DNA from: Macrotis lagotis
Taxonomy: Eukaryota; Chordata; Mammalia; Peramelemorphia; Peramelidae
Length of the DNA: 64,000 nt
Assembly (NCBI RefSeq): GCF_037893015.1
Contig: NC_133661.1
Location: forward strand, 224,659,157 to 224,723,156
Reading direction: 5' to 3'
The notes under the pieces are model-generated. The model was not told the origin of the DNA. It saw nothing but the letters and a program-made list of their open reading frames with translations, and made no database searches. Made by a program: the position numbers and the translations under genes. Shown here one piece after another: positions 20,827 through 31,215 of the stretch (positions are counted from its first letter, which is position 1; each line of letters begins with the position of its first letter).

Positions 20827-20950
20827 AAGGAGAAAGGGAGGGGGGAGGAAAGAAAGAAGGAGAGAGAAGGAAAGGAGGAATGAAAGGAGGGGAAGGAGGA
20901 GAGAAAGAAAAAGAAAGAGAACACCAATGCAAGAAATTTGTATAGTCTAG
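20690..20950. repeat. L1 3'-end scrap followed by a (GA)n / purine tract
   Basis: TTTCAATTAATAAGCATGTG is the antisense end of a marsupial L1. From 20,745 the strand is purine only: GGAA units, about 29 perfect GA units at 20,764-20,820, then GGGA/GAAA mixtures to 20,920. The open frames on both strands here are repeat shadows. Confidence 0.85.
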
Positions 20951-21118
20951 CAAAACACATTACTGTATTGGTCCTGTCAAAAATTAAATGCTTCCTTCTA
21001 TTCCCTGACTCCATCTTTTCTATCAGAAGATGGATAACTTGTTTCATCTTCAATACCCTGAAATTTTGATTGGTAATTATATTGATCACAGTCTTTCAAA
21101 CTTGTTTTTGTAATGTTG

Positions 21119-21291
21119 TTTTTGTATAAAGTATTCTCCTGTTTCTGTTCATTTAACTTTGCATCAGTTTATACAAGTTTTCCTAGGTTTCCCTGAAACC
21201 ATCCTCTTTATTTTCATTTCTTTTTGTCATTTCTATTATTTGTCATTTCCGCACATCCACTTTCCATTTAAAAAGCTTTCTTTTCCCCAAG
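21119..21291 (-). repeat. Duplicated L1-derived segment, copy 2
   Basis: Partner of 20,108-20,280, about 1.01 kb downstream. It differs mainly by an extra T-rich stretch in the middle. Bases 21,300-21,980 hold MIR/L3-type scraps and no gene. Confidence 0.8.
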
Positions 21292-21984
21292 CATACCCAA
21301 AAATTCCTTTTTTGTCCTACTCATTAAAGGTAACCAAATGTTCGGGTCTTTAGTAGCAGAATGAAGAGAACTGAGATCAGTGACATAGGAACACAAAGTG
21401 CTGAAGTTGGAAGAGATTTGATGACATTGGATGTTAGTAAGAACTGGAAGACACCTCAGAAATGTCAGAAATGGGAGGGAACTTAAGAGTTCATCAAATC
21501 CAATCCCTTCATTTTATAGAGAAAGGAATAGAAGCAGAAGTGACTCCGGATTACTGTGGCATGGAAAATAATGGAATTATGATCAGATCCTGGGTTCATA
21601 TCTTTCCTCCAGAACAGCCCAAATCACTTAGGCTATCAATCAAGGGCATTTTCTGCTTTGCTGCTATTTCTATTTGGACACACAGGTCTGACTTGGAAGC
21701 AATCATCCAGCTATGAAAAGGATTGAACCTTTCTCTGGATATGCAGCAGTGCTCTAGCTACCATATCAAAGGGGACCCAAAGAATTATAGCTGTACCCTC
21801 ACTTAAGCAACCAAAATAGCCATGAAGAGGATTTAAGTGGTTCAAATCTAGACTGAATCCTGAATTCCTGACCATTTCTACATCCTATGAAAATCAGGTT
21901 CCAGTATATGATCAGAAAAATGTAATCTACTAGACACTATAATTTCACAGAACCACAGAATATTAGAGCTTTAAACCTATAAGC

Positions 21985-22815
21985 ATTTATTTTCAACCTA
22001 TAAGCATTTGTTAAGCATCAACTATATGTCAGACACCATCCTAGGCATATGGATGCAAAGATCTAGGCTTGAATACTGTATGAGCATGAACAAGTTTCTT
22101 AAACTCTTTAAAAATCACTTTGCTCATCTGTAAAACAAGAGGTTTATACTCAATGACGTCTAAGGTCTTTTCCAGTATTGTATCTTACAATGTTTGTCCT
22201 ACATTCTTGAAGATGATCACGACATCAGGGTGATGCCATGGCATGCATGTGAATCGGATTTGGGGGAGGGCGCTGCGCTAGTTCATCAGCCTCACTTTCT
22301 CCTCCAGAACCATCTGGATGGTCAGATATGAATCAGGATGACTGGAGATGGCCCTGGTGAGAGGCAATCACGGTTAAGTTACTTGCCCAGAGTCACACAG
22401 CTAGGAAGAGTCAAGTATCTGAGGTTGGATTCAAACTCCCATACTCCTAACTCCAAGACCAGTGCCACCTAGTCATCCAATATTGTATCTATGATCCTAG
22501 CTGGTCAGGACAAAAAATGAAATAGTATCTCCCCCAAAAGAGTTTACATTCAGGAGGAAGAGTGCTGGAGTGAGAGGTGGGGAGCAGATACAATGTGTTT
22601 TTACATATATACATATAATACACATATATACATATATGTATTATATGTATATAAAATGAAAAATATAGGCAAAGTCAATAGATGGTAATTTCAGGAAGAT
22701 CCAGCAACTGGAGGAGGTGGGTTAGGGGAGGAACAGACTTCAGGAAATTAAGCTGAGCTTTGAAGAAAGGAGGGAAAACAATCTAGGTGTGGGCAAACAC
22801 ATGAATGAAGCTGAG
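21985..22815 (-). mobile_element. L2 LINE 3' end, minus strand, split by two SINE-type inserts
   Basis: L2 antisense wording at 21,990-22,070, AAGAGTTTACATTCAGGAGG near 22,538, and 22,690-22,815. A MIR (about 22,075-22,200) and the unassigned repeat (22,207-22,480) lie between. A TA/CA-rich palindromic run sits at 22,600-22,650. Confidence 0.55.
22207..22480 (+). mobile_element. Unassigned marsupial repeat, short form with tRNA-SINE-like end
   Basis: GAAGATGATCACGACATCAG to GATGACTGGAGATGGCCCTG matches 16,346 onward. It then continues into GGTTAAGTTACTTGCCCAGA and AAACTCCCATACTCC, the reverse of a tRNA-type SINE. It may be a composite SINE. Confidence 0.6.
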
Positions 22816-23269
22816 AGATGAAATACTACTCATCATAAGGAAAAGCAAACATAAAGCTGGAGCTGGTTTTTCTAACAATAGATGCTTTAGGAGTTGCAGG
22901 TTGGAAATACTGAAAGCAGAGCTGGGACTTGGGGACAGAGGAAGAGAGGCTACTGCCTAGGGAGACGTGAGCAGAAGAGCACAGTGAGGGATAATTCCAA
23001 ATATTACTTTGAACAAAATGCTCGTGTTTGAAATGCCGGGAGAAAAAAAAGAAATTTGTACCCAAGGCGGTCTTAGTGATCACCTAATCCAATTCTCATT
23101 TGGCAGAGAAGGAAATGAGACATGAAATGATTCAACAGCATGTCACATAAACAGCAAAGGATTTGGAATGAGAGGACCTTGTCTGTTACTTACTATGCCA
23201 TCTTGGGAAAGTCATCTAAGCTAGTTTTCTCAAACCACATCCTTCTCCTAACTTACTACTTTTCTTTAT

Positions 23270-23605
23270 AGGACTGCTATCCCTATTCTCAGCAATACAA
23301 TGATCCAAGACAATTCCAAAGGACTAATTATGAAAAATGCTATCCACTTCCAGAGAAAGCACTGAAGGATTCTGAAGGCAGATTGAAGCATACAATTTTT
23401 CATTTTCCTTCTTTTTATGGGGTTTTTTTGGTTGGTATATTCTTTTACCATATGACTAATATGGAAATGTTTTACATGATTGCATAGGTATCAAGTTGCT
23501 TACCAACTCTGGGAGAGGACAGGGGAAAGAGAGAATTTAGAACTCAAAATTTTAAAAAAATGAATGTTTTTATATACAATAGGGAAAAATAATATATTAT
23601 TTCTT
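23270..23605 (+). mobile_element. L1 LINE 3' UTR
   Basis: AATACAATGATCCAAGACAA, CCACTTCCAGAGAAAGCACT and the terminal GGGAAAAATAATATATTA are the marsupial L1 3' end. Confidence 0.7.
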
Positions 23606-24275
23606 ATCACCCAGACTAGAAATCTAATGGGACAGAAACTTTGATTCTTTCCTTTTCCTCACCACCATTCCTATTCAAGTCTTAAATCTATTTTTCCAAG
23701 ATTTTTCCATTCCAAACACTTCCAATTCCAACCATTCCTCTCTATTTCCAATGACACTCTACTAGTTCCTTAATAATTGCAAAAACCTAGCTACTTTCCT
23801 TTTTTTTTGTTTCCTCTTTCCTAATCTCTCCTTCACATACTAACAGGTTTATCTTGATATAAGCAATTCATCAATAAACCTTTATTAAGTTCCTATTTGG
23901 GTACATAAATTGGGGGGGGGGGGCGGGGGGGTGAGGATTCATTCCTTGCACTCAAGAAGTTTGCATTCTAATGGGGAAAACAATATACAAAAGGAAGCTG
24001 AAAAGGTACCAGTCTGGCAGGAGGGAGGGAGAAGACTGGAGAAATCAGAAAATTCAGTCAGGCAGAAAATGAAAAGATAGCAGGCCTGGAAGAGCTCTCT
24101 ACCCTCCAATCAAGGAGAAAGTACTAAAAATAATCTGAATTTCAGAGCTTTCAGAAGAAAGTGCTGTTGACATTCCTCCACTCAATAATCCTTACTGGCT
24201 CACCATTCCCTACCAATAGCATTCACAATCAGATTCCATCCTATTTTCCTACTCTTATTCTGGTTCAAGTTCATT
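23606..24275. mobile_element. L2 LINE fragments in both orientations, with a G run
   Basis: Plus-strand L2 pieces at 23,606-23,790 and 24,165-24,275. A minus-strand L2 3' end lies at about 23,868-24,060 (TTGCACTCAAGAAGTTTGCA). It contains a run of about 20 G with one C at 23,912-23,931, a likely assembly-weak spot. Confidence 0.5.
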
Positions 24276-24469
24276 GGATTAAATTCAAGTAATATTGAAT
24301 TTATCAATTAATAGAAAATAAAATCAATAGCAAATAGCAAAATCAAATCAAATAATTTCAATTATAACTAAGCAGCTACTAAATGGGAATACAAAGGTAA
24401 AATGAAACGGTATGTATATTCATGAATAAATGTATCAGATTTGAAGAAAGAGAATACAGCAACAATTGG

Positions 24470-25010
24470 GAGAATGAGAAAGGAAGTATAACACAAGCTA
24501 AGCTTTGAAGGAAGATGAAGATTCTGAAGGGAAGGGACAAGATGGTCATTCTTCAGTAATAGAGGACAATCTAAGATATGGGAGTGAAAGAAAGGGGATT
24601 GGTGTCAAATATGGGAAATTCCAGTGTAGCCAAAATACGGTGTATATAAATGGGAGAAATATTAAATTAAGCTATAGAGGGAGTTGGAAGTCAGATTTCC
24701 AAATCTCCAGAGCCAAGAAGGTTGTATTCTGCCCCCCCCCCAGAAGCAATGGGTAGTCATTGAGCAGAGAAATTATATGCTCAGGTTTGTCCATTAGGAA
24801 AATTATTTTGGCATCTGTCTAGAGAGACTGGAGACAGGGAGATTAATTGGGAAGCTATTAAAGTGTTCAAACAAAGGATCTTAAACAGTGGTAGAGATCA
24901 TGTGAGTGGAGAGAAAGGGACAGATATGAATGGCGTAGAAGCAGAATCAATTAGACTTGACTACTAATTAGGTGAGAAGGGTGTGAAACAGATGAGAGTC
25001 AAGATAATGT
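24470..25010 (-). mobile_element. L2 LINE, minus strand
   Basis: The plus strand carries antisense L2 ORF2/3' wording, for example GGAAAATTATTTTGGCATCT and GGGAAGCTATTAAAGTGTTC. A run of 10 C lies near 24,732. Confidence 0.55.
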
Positions 25011-25022
25011 TGATAATAATAA

Positions 25023-25026
<4 letters not shown>

Positions 25027-25063
<37 letters not shown>

Positions 25064-25285
25064 CTTACCATAAACCAGACAATGTGCCAAGCACTTTATA
25101 ATTATTATCTCATTTGATTCTCACAACAACCCTAGGAGATAAGAGATAATTTGTCCCCATTTTACAGATGAGGAAACTGAGGCAGAGGTTTAGTGACTTA
25201 CTTAGGATCATACAGCTAGTAAGTGTCTGAAGCTGGATTTGAACTCATGCCTTCCTGACTGTATGCTTGGTGCTCTATCCACAAA
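25027..25285 (-). mobile_element. (TA)n run followed by a MIR-type SINE, minus strand
   Basis: About 17 TA units, then GTGCCAAGCACTTTATAATT, CAGATGAGGAAACTGAGGCA and the reverse head to 25,285. Confidence 0.75.
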
Positions 25286-25764
25286 GCTTCTTGAATGATT
25301 CCAAGTCTACAAACCAAGATGACTGGGAAAATGTGATAAGCTCAGCAGGAGAATTAGATGGAGTAGTGTATAGGTAAAAGTATGTACACGGAAGGTATAT
25401 GGGTAAAGATATGGAAATCCACTTTGGACATTTGGAGTCTGAAAGTCTAGAACACTGAACCAAAGTCATGGAATAAAATCCAGTAGGGCTAAGAATAAAG
25501 CTCTCACATGAATTCAAAAAATTAGTTTCATGTGTACTAGGTGGTCCCTGTATGGCTAGAAAACAGTTCATCTGAAAAAAAAGTTTTGGATGTCAACATG
25601 AGTCAATGGTTGAACTCATTTTTAATCACCAAAATACATTTCTCTACTCCTCCTTTTAAAAAACAAAGACTGAAAATGAGAGAGATCACAATCCAGAGCA
25701 CAATCCAGTATTCTGCCCAAGTCAAAGCACAACTGTAGTATTGCTTTCCTTTCTAAGCATTATT

Positions 25765-26165
25765 TTAGGAAGGATATTGAAAATATGGATAATGTCTAAA
25801 AAGGTAAGCAACTACAATGGTGAGGAGATCTGAGTCCATATGATGTCAGAAAGGAATATTTAGTCTGAAGAAGATTGAGGGTGATTTATCTTCAAGTAAG
25901 TGAAGGATTTTCATATGGAAGAGATTAGATTTGTTGTGCTTGGTCCTAGAGGAAGAACTATAATTATTGAATGCAAGTTGCAGAGTAGCAGACTATGACT
26001 TGATGCAAAGAAAAACTTCCTAATAATTAGAGCTATCCAAAGGTAAAATCAATCACTAAGGGGTTTCAAGTAATATCTACTCATTGACAGTGTTTTAGAG
26101 GGATTTCTTGCTCAAAATTGTACTTAATGGCTTTTGTTATCTCTTCTACCTACAAAATTCTATGA
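25765..26165 (+). mobile_element. CR1/L3 LINE 3' end
   Basis: Long, colinear match to the CR1/L3 3' end: AATATTTAGTCTGAAGAAGA, GGAAGAGATTAGATTTGTTG, CTTCCTAATAATTAGAGCTA, ending TACAAAATTCTATGATT. Confidence 0.6.
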
Positions 26166-26169
26166 TTCG

Positions 26170-26620
26170 TGGGACAACTAGGTGGCACTGTGGATGGTGC
26201 ATTTAGGTGGTACAATAGAGTAATGGATATGCAATGAGGAAGACCAGAGTTGAAATCTGGCCTTACATTAGCTATGTGACCTTAAACAATTCACTTAACC
26301 CTGCCTGACTGAGTTTTCTCATCTATAAAATAAGTTGGAGAAGGAAATGGCAAAACTGCTTTAGTATTAGTGCAAGAAAACCTCAAATTAGGGAAGCAGC
26401 TAGGTGGCCCAGTGGACATAACACCAGCCCTGGAGTCAGGAGTACCTGAGTTCAAATCTGGTCTCAGACACTTAATAATTACTTGTGTGACCTTGGGTGA
26501 ATCACTTAACCCCATTGCCTTGCAAAAACTAAAAAAAGAAGAAAAAGAAAAAGAAAACCTCAAATGGGGTCAAGGAGAGTTGGATATGACTGAAATGACT
26601 CGGCAACAACAAATGAAATA
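26170..26620 (+). mobile_element. MAR1-like SINE split by a young SINE
   Basis: tRNA-like head near 26,172, core CTCATCTATAAAATAAGTTG, tail GGGGTCAAGGAGAGTTGGAT. Interrupted at 26,389-26,550. Confidence 0.85.
26389..26550 (+). mobile_element. WSINE1-like SINE nested in MAR1
   Basis: GGGAAGCAGCTAGGTGGCCC head, CCATTGCCTTGCAAAAACT tail, then an A-rich end. Flanked by a perfect 15-bp host repeat, AAGAAAACCTCAAAT, at 26,374-26,388 and 26,551-26,565. The target site is the same MAR1 position as for the insert at 5,118. Confidence 0.85.
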
Positions 26621-26752
26621 CCATAGGGACATTCGAGACTAGATGTTCAAACAAGCAACTGAGACAGAGGATTGAAATTCAGGAGAAATTTTATTAGAAT
26701 TTATATTATTGATTCATTTATAATCTAATAGGGAGTAGATGAGATCATCAAG

Positions 26753-26791
<39 letters not shown>
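26753..26791. repeat. (GA)n microsatellite
   Basis: About 18 GA units. Confidence 0.95.
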
Positions 26792-26793
<2 letters not shown>

Positions 26794-26904
26794 AACTTGG
26801 AGTTCAGGACAGAATCTTGTTAGGACTCACATACCCAGAGGACAGTAGATAGAAGGTAATCCAATTAAACCTAATGAGGAGTAACTGGCAGGTGAGAGAA
26901 TAAC

Positions 26905-27020
26905 CCTGAGTGAGGTGTGTCATGGAATCCAAAGGAGAAATTATGCAAGAAGAGAGTAATCAACAGGGTCAAAAGGTGCACAAAGGTCAAGTAGGATGAG
27001 GACTGAGAAAAGGCCATCAG
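26905..27020 (-). mobile_element. L2 LINE reverse-transcriptase scrap, minus strand
   Basis: The minus strand encodes SDGLFSVLILLDLCAPFDPV followed by DYSLL, the relic of the L2 RT motif 'SVLILLDLSAAFDTVDHSLL'. An L2 piece in plus orientation follows at about 27,021-27,235. Confidence 0.8.
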
Positions 27021-27327
27021 ATTTAGTGGTTATTTCACAGTATTCTCCTCTATTGTCCATCCAAATAGGATTACTCACCATCCATGAACATAGGCTGCCC
27101 TGTCTTGCCTCTCCATCCTTGCTCATGCTGCTCCTATTAAATATCCTACCCATCCTTCAAGACTTAGCTTAAGCTCTACCACTTCACAAAAACTTCCTCC
27201 ATTATCCTTCCTTGAGACAGAAATTATGCTCCCCTGTAACCTGGGTGACCTTGAGCAAGTCATTTAACTTCATTTGGCCTCAGTTTCCTCATCTACACGA
27301 TCCCTTCCAATTCTAAGACTAAGATCT

Positions 27328-27381
27328 ACTCAACTCTATTAGTATTTTATATCTACTCAACTCTATTAGCATTTTATATCT
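27328..27381. repeat. Short tandem duplication (27-bp unit, two copies)
   Basis: CTACTCAACTCTATTAGTAT and CTACTCAACTCTATTAGCAT, each followed by TTTATATC, lie back to back. Confidence 0.85.
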
Positions 27382-27819
27382 CTTATAGAAACTGTCACAT
27401 TACCTAATAAATGAAACAAGGCAGTTGTGGTTTAATGCAAAGTACCTGGGACTATGAATCCAGAGACTTGGTTTTGGGCTCCGCTTCTGGTCTCAGCTCC
27501 ATTTCTTACTAGTTGTGTTGGCCTGAAAGCCTTTACCTTTAAAGTAGTAATGGTATAGCTTAGAAGACGATTCTGTATTTTTGTTTCTGTTGTTTTTAAA
27601 GTGTTTTAGTAAATCTATGAGTGTCATATGGGAAAATAAAAGTACAAGCAAGTACTTGTGCTAGATTTGGAGTTCCAGGTCCTGGGTTCAAATCTTGACT
27701 CTGTTGCTAACTACATTGGGCAAGTCATTTAATGTCTTGGTTTGCTCAATTGTAAAATGAAGACATGGAAAAAATAGTCTAGGTTTCTTTTGTCTCTGCT
27801 AAGGAGATAGATTGGATAG

Positions 27820-27995
27820 ATTGCTGGGTGACCTTGGACAAATCATTTAAGCCTGTTTGTCTCAGTTTCCTCAAATGTAAAATGAATTATAGAAGGAAAT
27901 GGCAAAGCACTTCAGTATCTTTCCCAAGAAAATTCCAAATGGGCTCATGAAGAGTTAGATACAACTGAACGACAATATAATCCTTTTTGTAAATG
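27820..27995 (+). mobile_element. MAR1-like SINE, 3' part
   Basis: CTCAGTTTCCTCAAATGTAA core and AATTCCAAATGGGCTCATGA tail. The head is missing or very diverged. Confidence 0.75.
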
Positions 27996-28089
27996 AGAAA
28001 ATTGAAGCTCAACGCAGAGAATTGACTTGCCCAATAGTAATAGAGAGATATAAGATCTGAACCCCAGCTGCCTGTCTCCAGAGCTCAAG

Positions 28090-28500
28090 TTCTTTCTCAA
28101 CATACCAAAGAAGCCTTTAAATTCCGAGAAAGGGGAGAACAGAGTGACCTGGAGAAGGAAAACATTTCCTGGAGGAGGTAGTGCTGAAAATTTATCAGGA
28201 AGTGTTTTTATGTTCTAAGAAGACATTCTGAAGAAAGAAGAGAGGTTAGACCAAAAAAGACAGAGGTGGATATAAAAATGGCATGATGTAAGAACAACAA
28301 GGATTGTTGGATTCATGTCAGAGAGAGGGGTCATGAAATCCAGTCTGATTTGAATAAGACTTTAGTCCAGCCTCCTTATTTCACAAATGAGAAAATTGTG
28401 ACCCAGAGAAGTTATATTACTTGCCCAAGGTCAGACAGGTGCTAAGTAACAGAACTGCAATGGAAAACCAACTTTCTGGGCTCTTAAAACCAGTATATTT
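28090..28500 (-). mobile_element. L2 scrap and MIR/L3-type repeat, minus strand
   Basis: 28,090-28,270 has antisense L2 wording (TTTCCTGGAGGAGGTAGTGC). 28,330-28,500 has CACAAATGAGAAAATTGTGA and TTGCCCAAGGTCAGACAGGT. Confidence 0.5.
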
Positions 28501-28634
28501 TGGAGAACTGGCAAGCAAAAATCATGACTAAACAATAAAGAGATTTTAATGCAAGCCCAAAGTATATGGAATTGATAAGATAGAAAAAAGGAAGGCATTT
28601 CAGGTATTTGAGTAGGGAAAAATCATGATAATGA

Positions 28635-28880
28635 AGTTATTTAGTTGTATTTGAGTCACTGTGATCCTGTTAGGAATTTTCTTGGCAGAGATACTGAAGT
28701 GGTTTGACATTTCCTTCTTCAGTTCATTTTACAGATGAGAATACTGAGGCAAACAGGGTTAAATGACTTACCCAGGAGTTGGTAAGTGTCTGAAGTCAAA
28801 TGTGAACTCAAGTTTTTCCAGACTCCAAGCAGGGCAATTAGACCCAATATCTGCCACCTATCTATATATACTACTTCATG
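28635..28880 (-). mobile_element. MAR1-like SINE, minus strand
   Basis: TTTTCTTGGCAGAGATACTG, TTTACAGATGAGAATACTGA, and the reverse head to about 28,870. Confidence 0.8.
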
Positions 28881-29049
28881 ATTACAAAGCACTAACAGCA
28901 ATCACTTGACAAAAAATTCAAGGCCTTTGAATATCTGGTAACAATTTACCTTTCTTATCGAATTGTACAAATTATTATTTCTTACATTTTAAGCCAGTCA
29001 AACTGAGCTACTCATTGTAGTCTAATCTTGTCTTGTTCTTTTATGCCTC

Positions 29050-29600
29050 TATTTAGTTGTTCTCCATATTTGAAATATATTCTCCCTGTAGTTTTCCCTG
29101 TTGAAATATTTTGCTTCTTTAAATGCCCAAATTGGGAATTTTCTCTTTTATGAAGTTGTCCTTAATTTTCCCAATCAACTCCTAAAAGTTCTCTTCCTCT
29201 TCTCATAGGTCTTATATCACATTACCTTGAACTTTTCTTTGACCTCATTGTAGATTACTTTTTATCACATTAAATTGTTCTGATATCTCATCTTCCTTAT
29301 TATATTTTCGATTTCTTGAGCCTAAGAATGGTTCTCTTTTTAAAATTTTTCTCACCTGGACCAGTTCAACCCCCCTCCCCACTGTGCCCCAACCACAAGG
29401 TTGCTTGGTGGTGTTCACTATATTGGTGCAAGAGTTAGTGAAGAACCTGATGTATGCAAACTGCCCCTCAAGAAGATGACAAATACTCTACTAGCCTTAA
29501 TATACCACAATACCTGACTCTGCATTGTTTTTCATCTTTGCATTTCCTCTATCTAGCCCAATGTGTTCCACAAAGTTAGCATTTAGCAAAAGTTTGTTAT
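29050..29600 (+). mobile_element. L2 LINE 3' end, split near 29,345-29,515
   Basis: L2 wording before (TTGAGCCTAAGAATGGTTCT) and after (ATCTTTGCATTTCCTCTATC) a foreign block. The two halves join sensibly, so the middle is an insertion. Confidence 0.6.
29350..29490 (-). pseudogene. Possible 7SL RNA pseudogene fragment
   Basis: Reverse-complement similarity to 7SL RNA (SRP RNA) at two colinear places: ACCTGGACCAGTTCAACCCC against 7SL 'acctgggccggttcacccc', and TTCACTATATTGGTGC with AGTTAGTG and AACCTGAT against 'gtcaccatattgatgccgaacttagtgcggacacccgat'. The spacing between them is kept, but the sequence between matches poorly. It sits inside an L2, with a T-rich edge on the low side as expected of an antisense retroposed copy. 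The identification is tentative. Confidence 0.35.
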
Positions 29601-29659
29601 TTATTTGATCCTTGCAAGGACCCTGTGGACTTGGTTGTGATACAGTGGAAAAAATTTTG

Positions 29660-29905
29660 TTTTATTGTTGTTCAGTAGTTTCAAGCAGATACTTCATGAC
29701 CTCATTTGGAGTCTACCCAGCAAAGATACTAGAATAATTTACTATTTCCTTCTCCAGCTCATTTAACAGATAAGGAAACTGAGGCAAACAGGATTCAGTG
29801 ACTTGTCCAGGGTCACACAGCTAATAGACGAGCCCAGAACTCAGGAAGATGAGTCTTCCTTATTCTAGGTTTGGCTCTATCCATTGTGCCACCTAACTAC
29901 CTCTA
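29660..29905 (-). mobile_element. MAR1-like SINE, minus strand
   Basis: CTGAGGCAAACAGGATTCAG, TCACACAGCTAATAGACGAG, and the reverse head CTATCCATTGTGCCACCTAA. Confidence 0.85.
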
Positions 29906-29959
29906 ACTACAGTGGAAATACTAAAAAAATATGTTTATTAAACAGCACTTTTCAAAACA

Positions 29960-30150
29960 GAAATGTAGTAGATAGGACATTAGATTAGAAGTCAGGACTT
30001 GAGACCTGGTTTTGCCACTTACTTATTAGCTATGTGACCCTAGACAACCCAACATCTCCAGGCCTCAGTTTGCTTATCTATAAAATGAAACAGTTGGAGT
30101 AGACAATCTCTATAAGGTTCCTTCCAGCTTTGATATTATTCTATATCTAT
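29960..30150 (+). mobile_element. MIR-type SINE
   Basis: ACTTGAGACCTGGTTTTGCC, CCTCAGTTTGCTTATCTATA. Diverged. Confidence 0.65.
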
Positions 30151-30633
30151 TATGTCATCATCCACATTTTATTCATTAAGGAAACTGAGATTCAAAGTGA
30201 ATATAGCACAAAGATACAAAACTTTGGATTCCAAAACCAACATTCAATGATTTTGTAAATGACAAACCTGTGATTCAAATGGTCTTCTCATGCTCAGTCT
30301 ACTTCTCTTTCTTGTATATCTGCTATATCTGAGATGTATATCTGTATATCTGATATACAAGAAACTCTATACTAAAACTATTGTCCTAAAAATATTAAGG
30401 CTGTATATCACTATATTCAGAACAGACTGAGTTAAGACCCTTAAGGAGGAGAACTTTGTTTTCTTCTTTGCATCCCCATTTTTAGTATAGTTTTTAGCAT
30501 ATGATAGGCATTTACTAAAGGCCTGATGGTTCACTGAAAATACTGGTGGTCTGGAAACAAAATGACTAATAATATTTAAATGTTCAATTAGATCATAGAT
30601 TCTATTTTTATATTTTTTATTTTTAGATCAGAG

Positions 30634-30793
30634 TTTTTTTTTGTTTTATTTTGTTGGGGTTTTTTTAAGGCAATGGGGTTAAGTGACTTGCTCAAGGTCA
30701 CATAGCTAGGTAACTAGTAAGTGTCTGAGTCTGGATTTGAACTCAGGTCCTCCTGACTCCAAGGCCATTGCTCTCTATCCACTAGCTGCCTCC
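30634..30793 (-). mobile_element. WSINE1-like SINE, minus strand, at the edge of a hAT element
   Basis: T-rich reverse tail, GGCAATGGGGTTAAGTGACT, reverse head to GCTGCC. Flanked by a perfect 10-bp repeat TAGATCAGAG at 30,624-30,633 and 30,794-30,803. Confidence 0.85.
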
Positions 30794-31085
30794 TAGATCA
30801 GAGATTTTTAACATTTTTTTTTGGCATGGATCCCTTTGGCTATCTGAAGAAGTCTATGGAACCCTCTTCAAAATAATCTTTAAATGCATAAAATTAAATA
30901 TATGGGATTACATGGGAAACTATTCTTGCAAGGCGTTCTCAAAGTTTTAGCACAATTTTAAGTTATTAAAGCTTAAAGTTTTAAGCCATTGAAACTAAAA
31001 ACTGCACTAAAACTTTGGGGACACCCTGTACTAAAATACAATTATCATTTTTTTAAAAAAGTTCATATACTCCAGAGTAAGAATC
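30794..31085. mobile_element. hAT-type nonautonomous DNA transposon, split by a MITE
   Basis: CAGAGATTTTTAAC at the left and AGAGTAAGAATCCCC at the right resemble CAGGGGTTCTTAACC-type hAT ends. Between them is the typical 'aatctttaaatgcataaaatta' wording. Relatives lie at 53,345 and 60,735. Confidence 0.5.
30926..31030. mobile_element. Mariner-like MITE with about 30-bp terminal inverted repeats
   Basis: Left GGCGTTCTCAAAGTTTTAGC pairs in reverse complement with right GCACTAAAACTTTGGGGACA followed by CC. The whole is about 105 bp with a central TTAAAGCTTAA palindrome. It interrupts the hAT element between AAACTATT and AAAATACAATTATC. The 'gggtgtccccaaag' end is typical of Tc1/mariner-type elements. 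The target duplication is not clear. Confidence 0.65.
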
Positions 31086-31099
31086 CCCTCCTCATCATA

Positions 31100-31215
31100 G
31101 GATCATAGATTCAGAACTGAAAGGAAACTTACAAATGACCAAATATACCCCTATCATGGTATAGATAAAGTAACTGAGTAAGGTAACAGACTTGAACAAG
31201 GTCATATCGTAAAAA
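31100..31215 (-). mobile_element. MIR/L3-type repeat fragment, minus strand
   Basis: ATAGGATCATAGATTCAGAA then 'actgagtaaggtaacagacttg'. Diverged. Confidence 0.45.

Noticed and set aside
20642-21089. Arg/Glu-rich and Ser/Leu-rich open frames on opposite strands
   Set aside because: They are translations of a (GA)n/purine tract, not genes.
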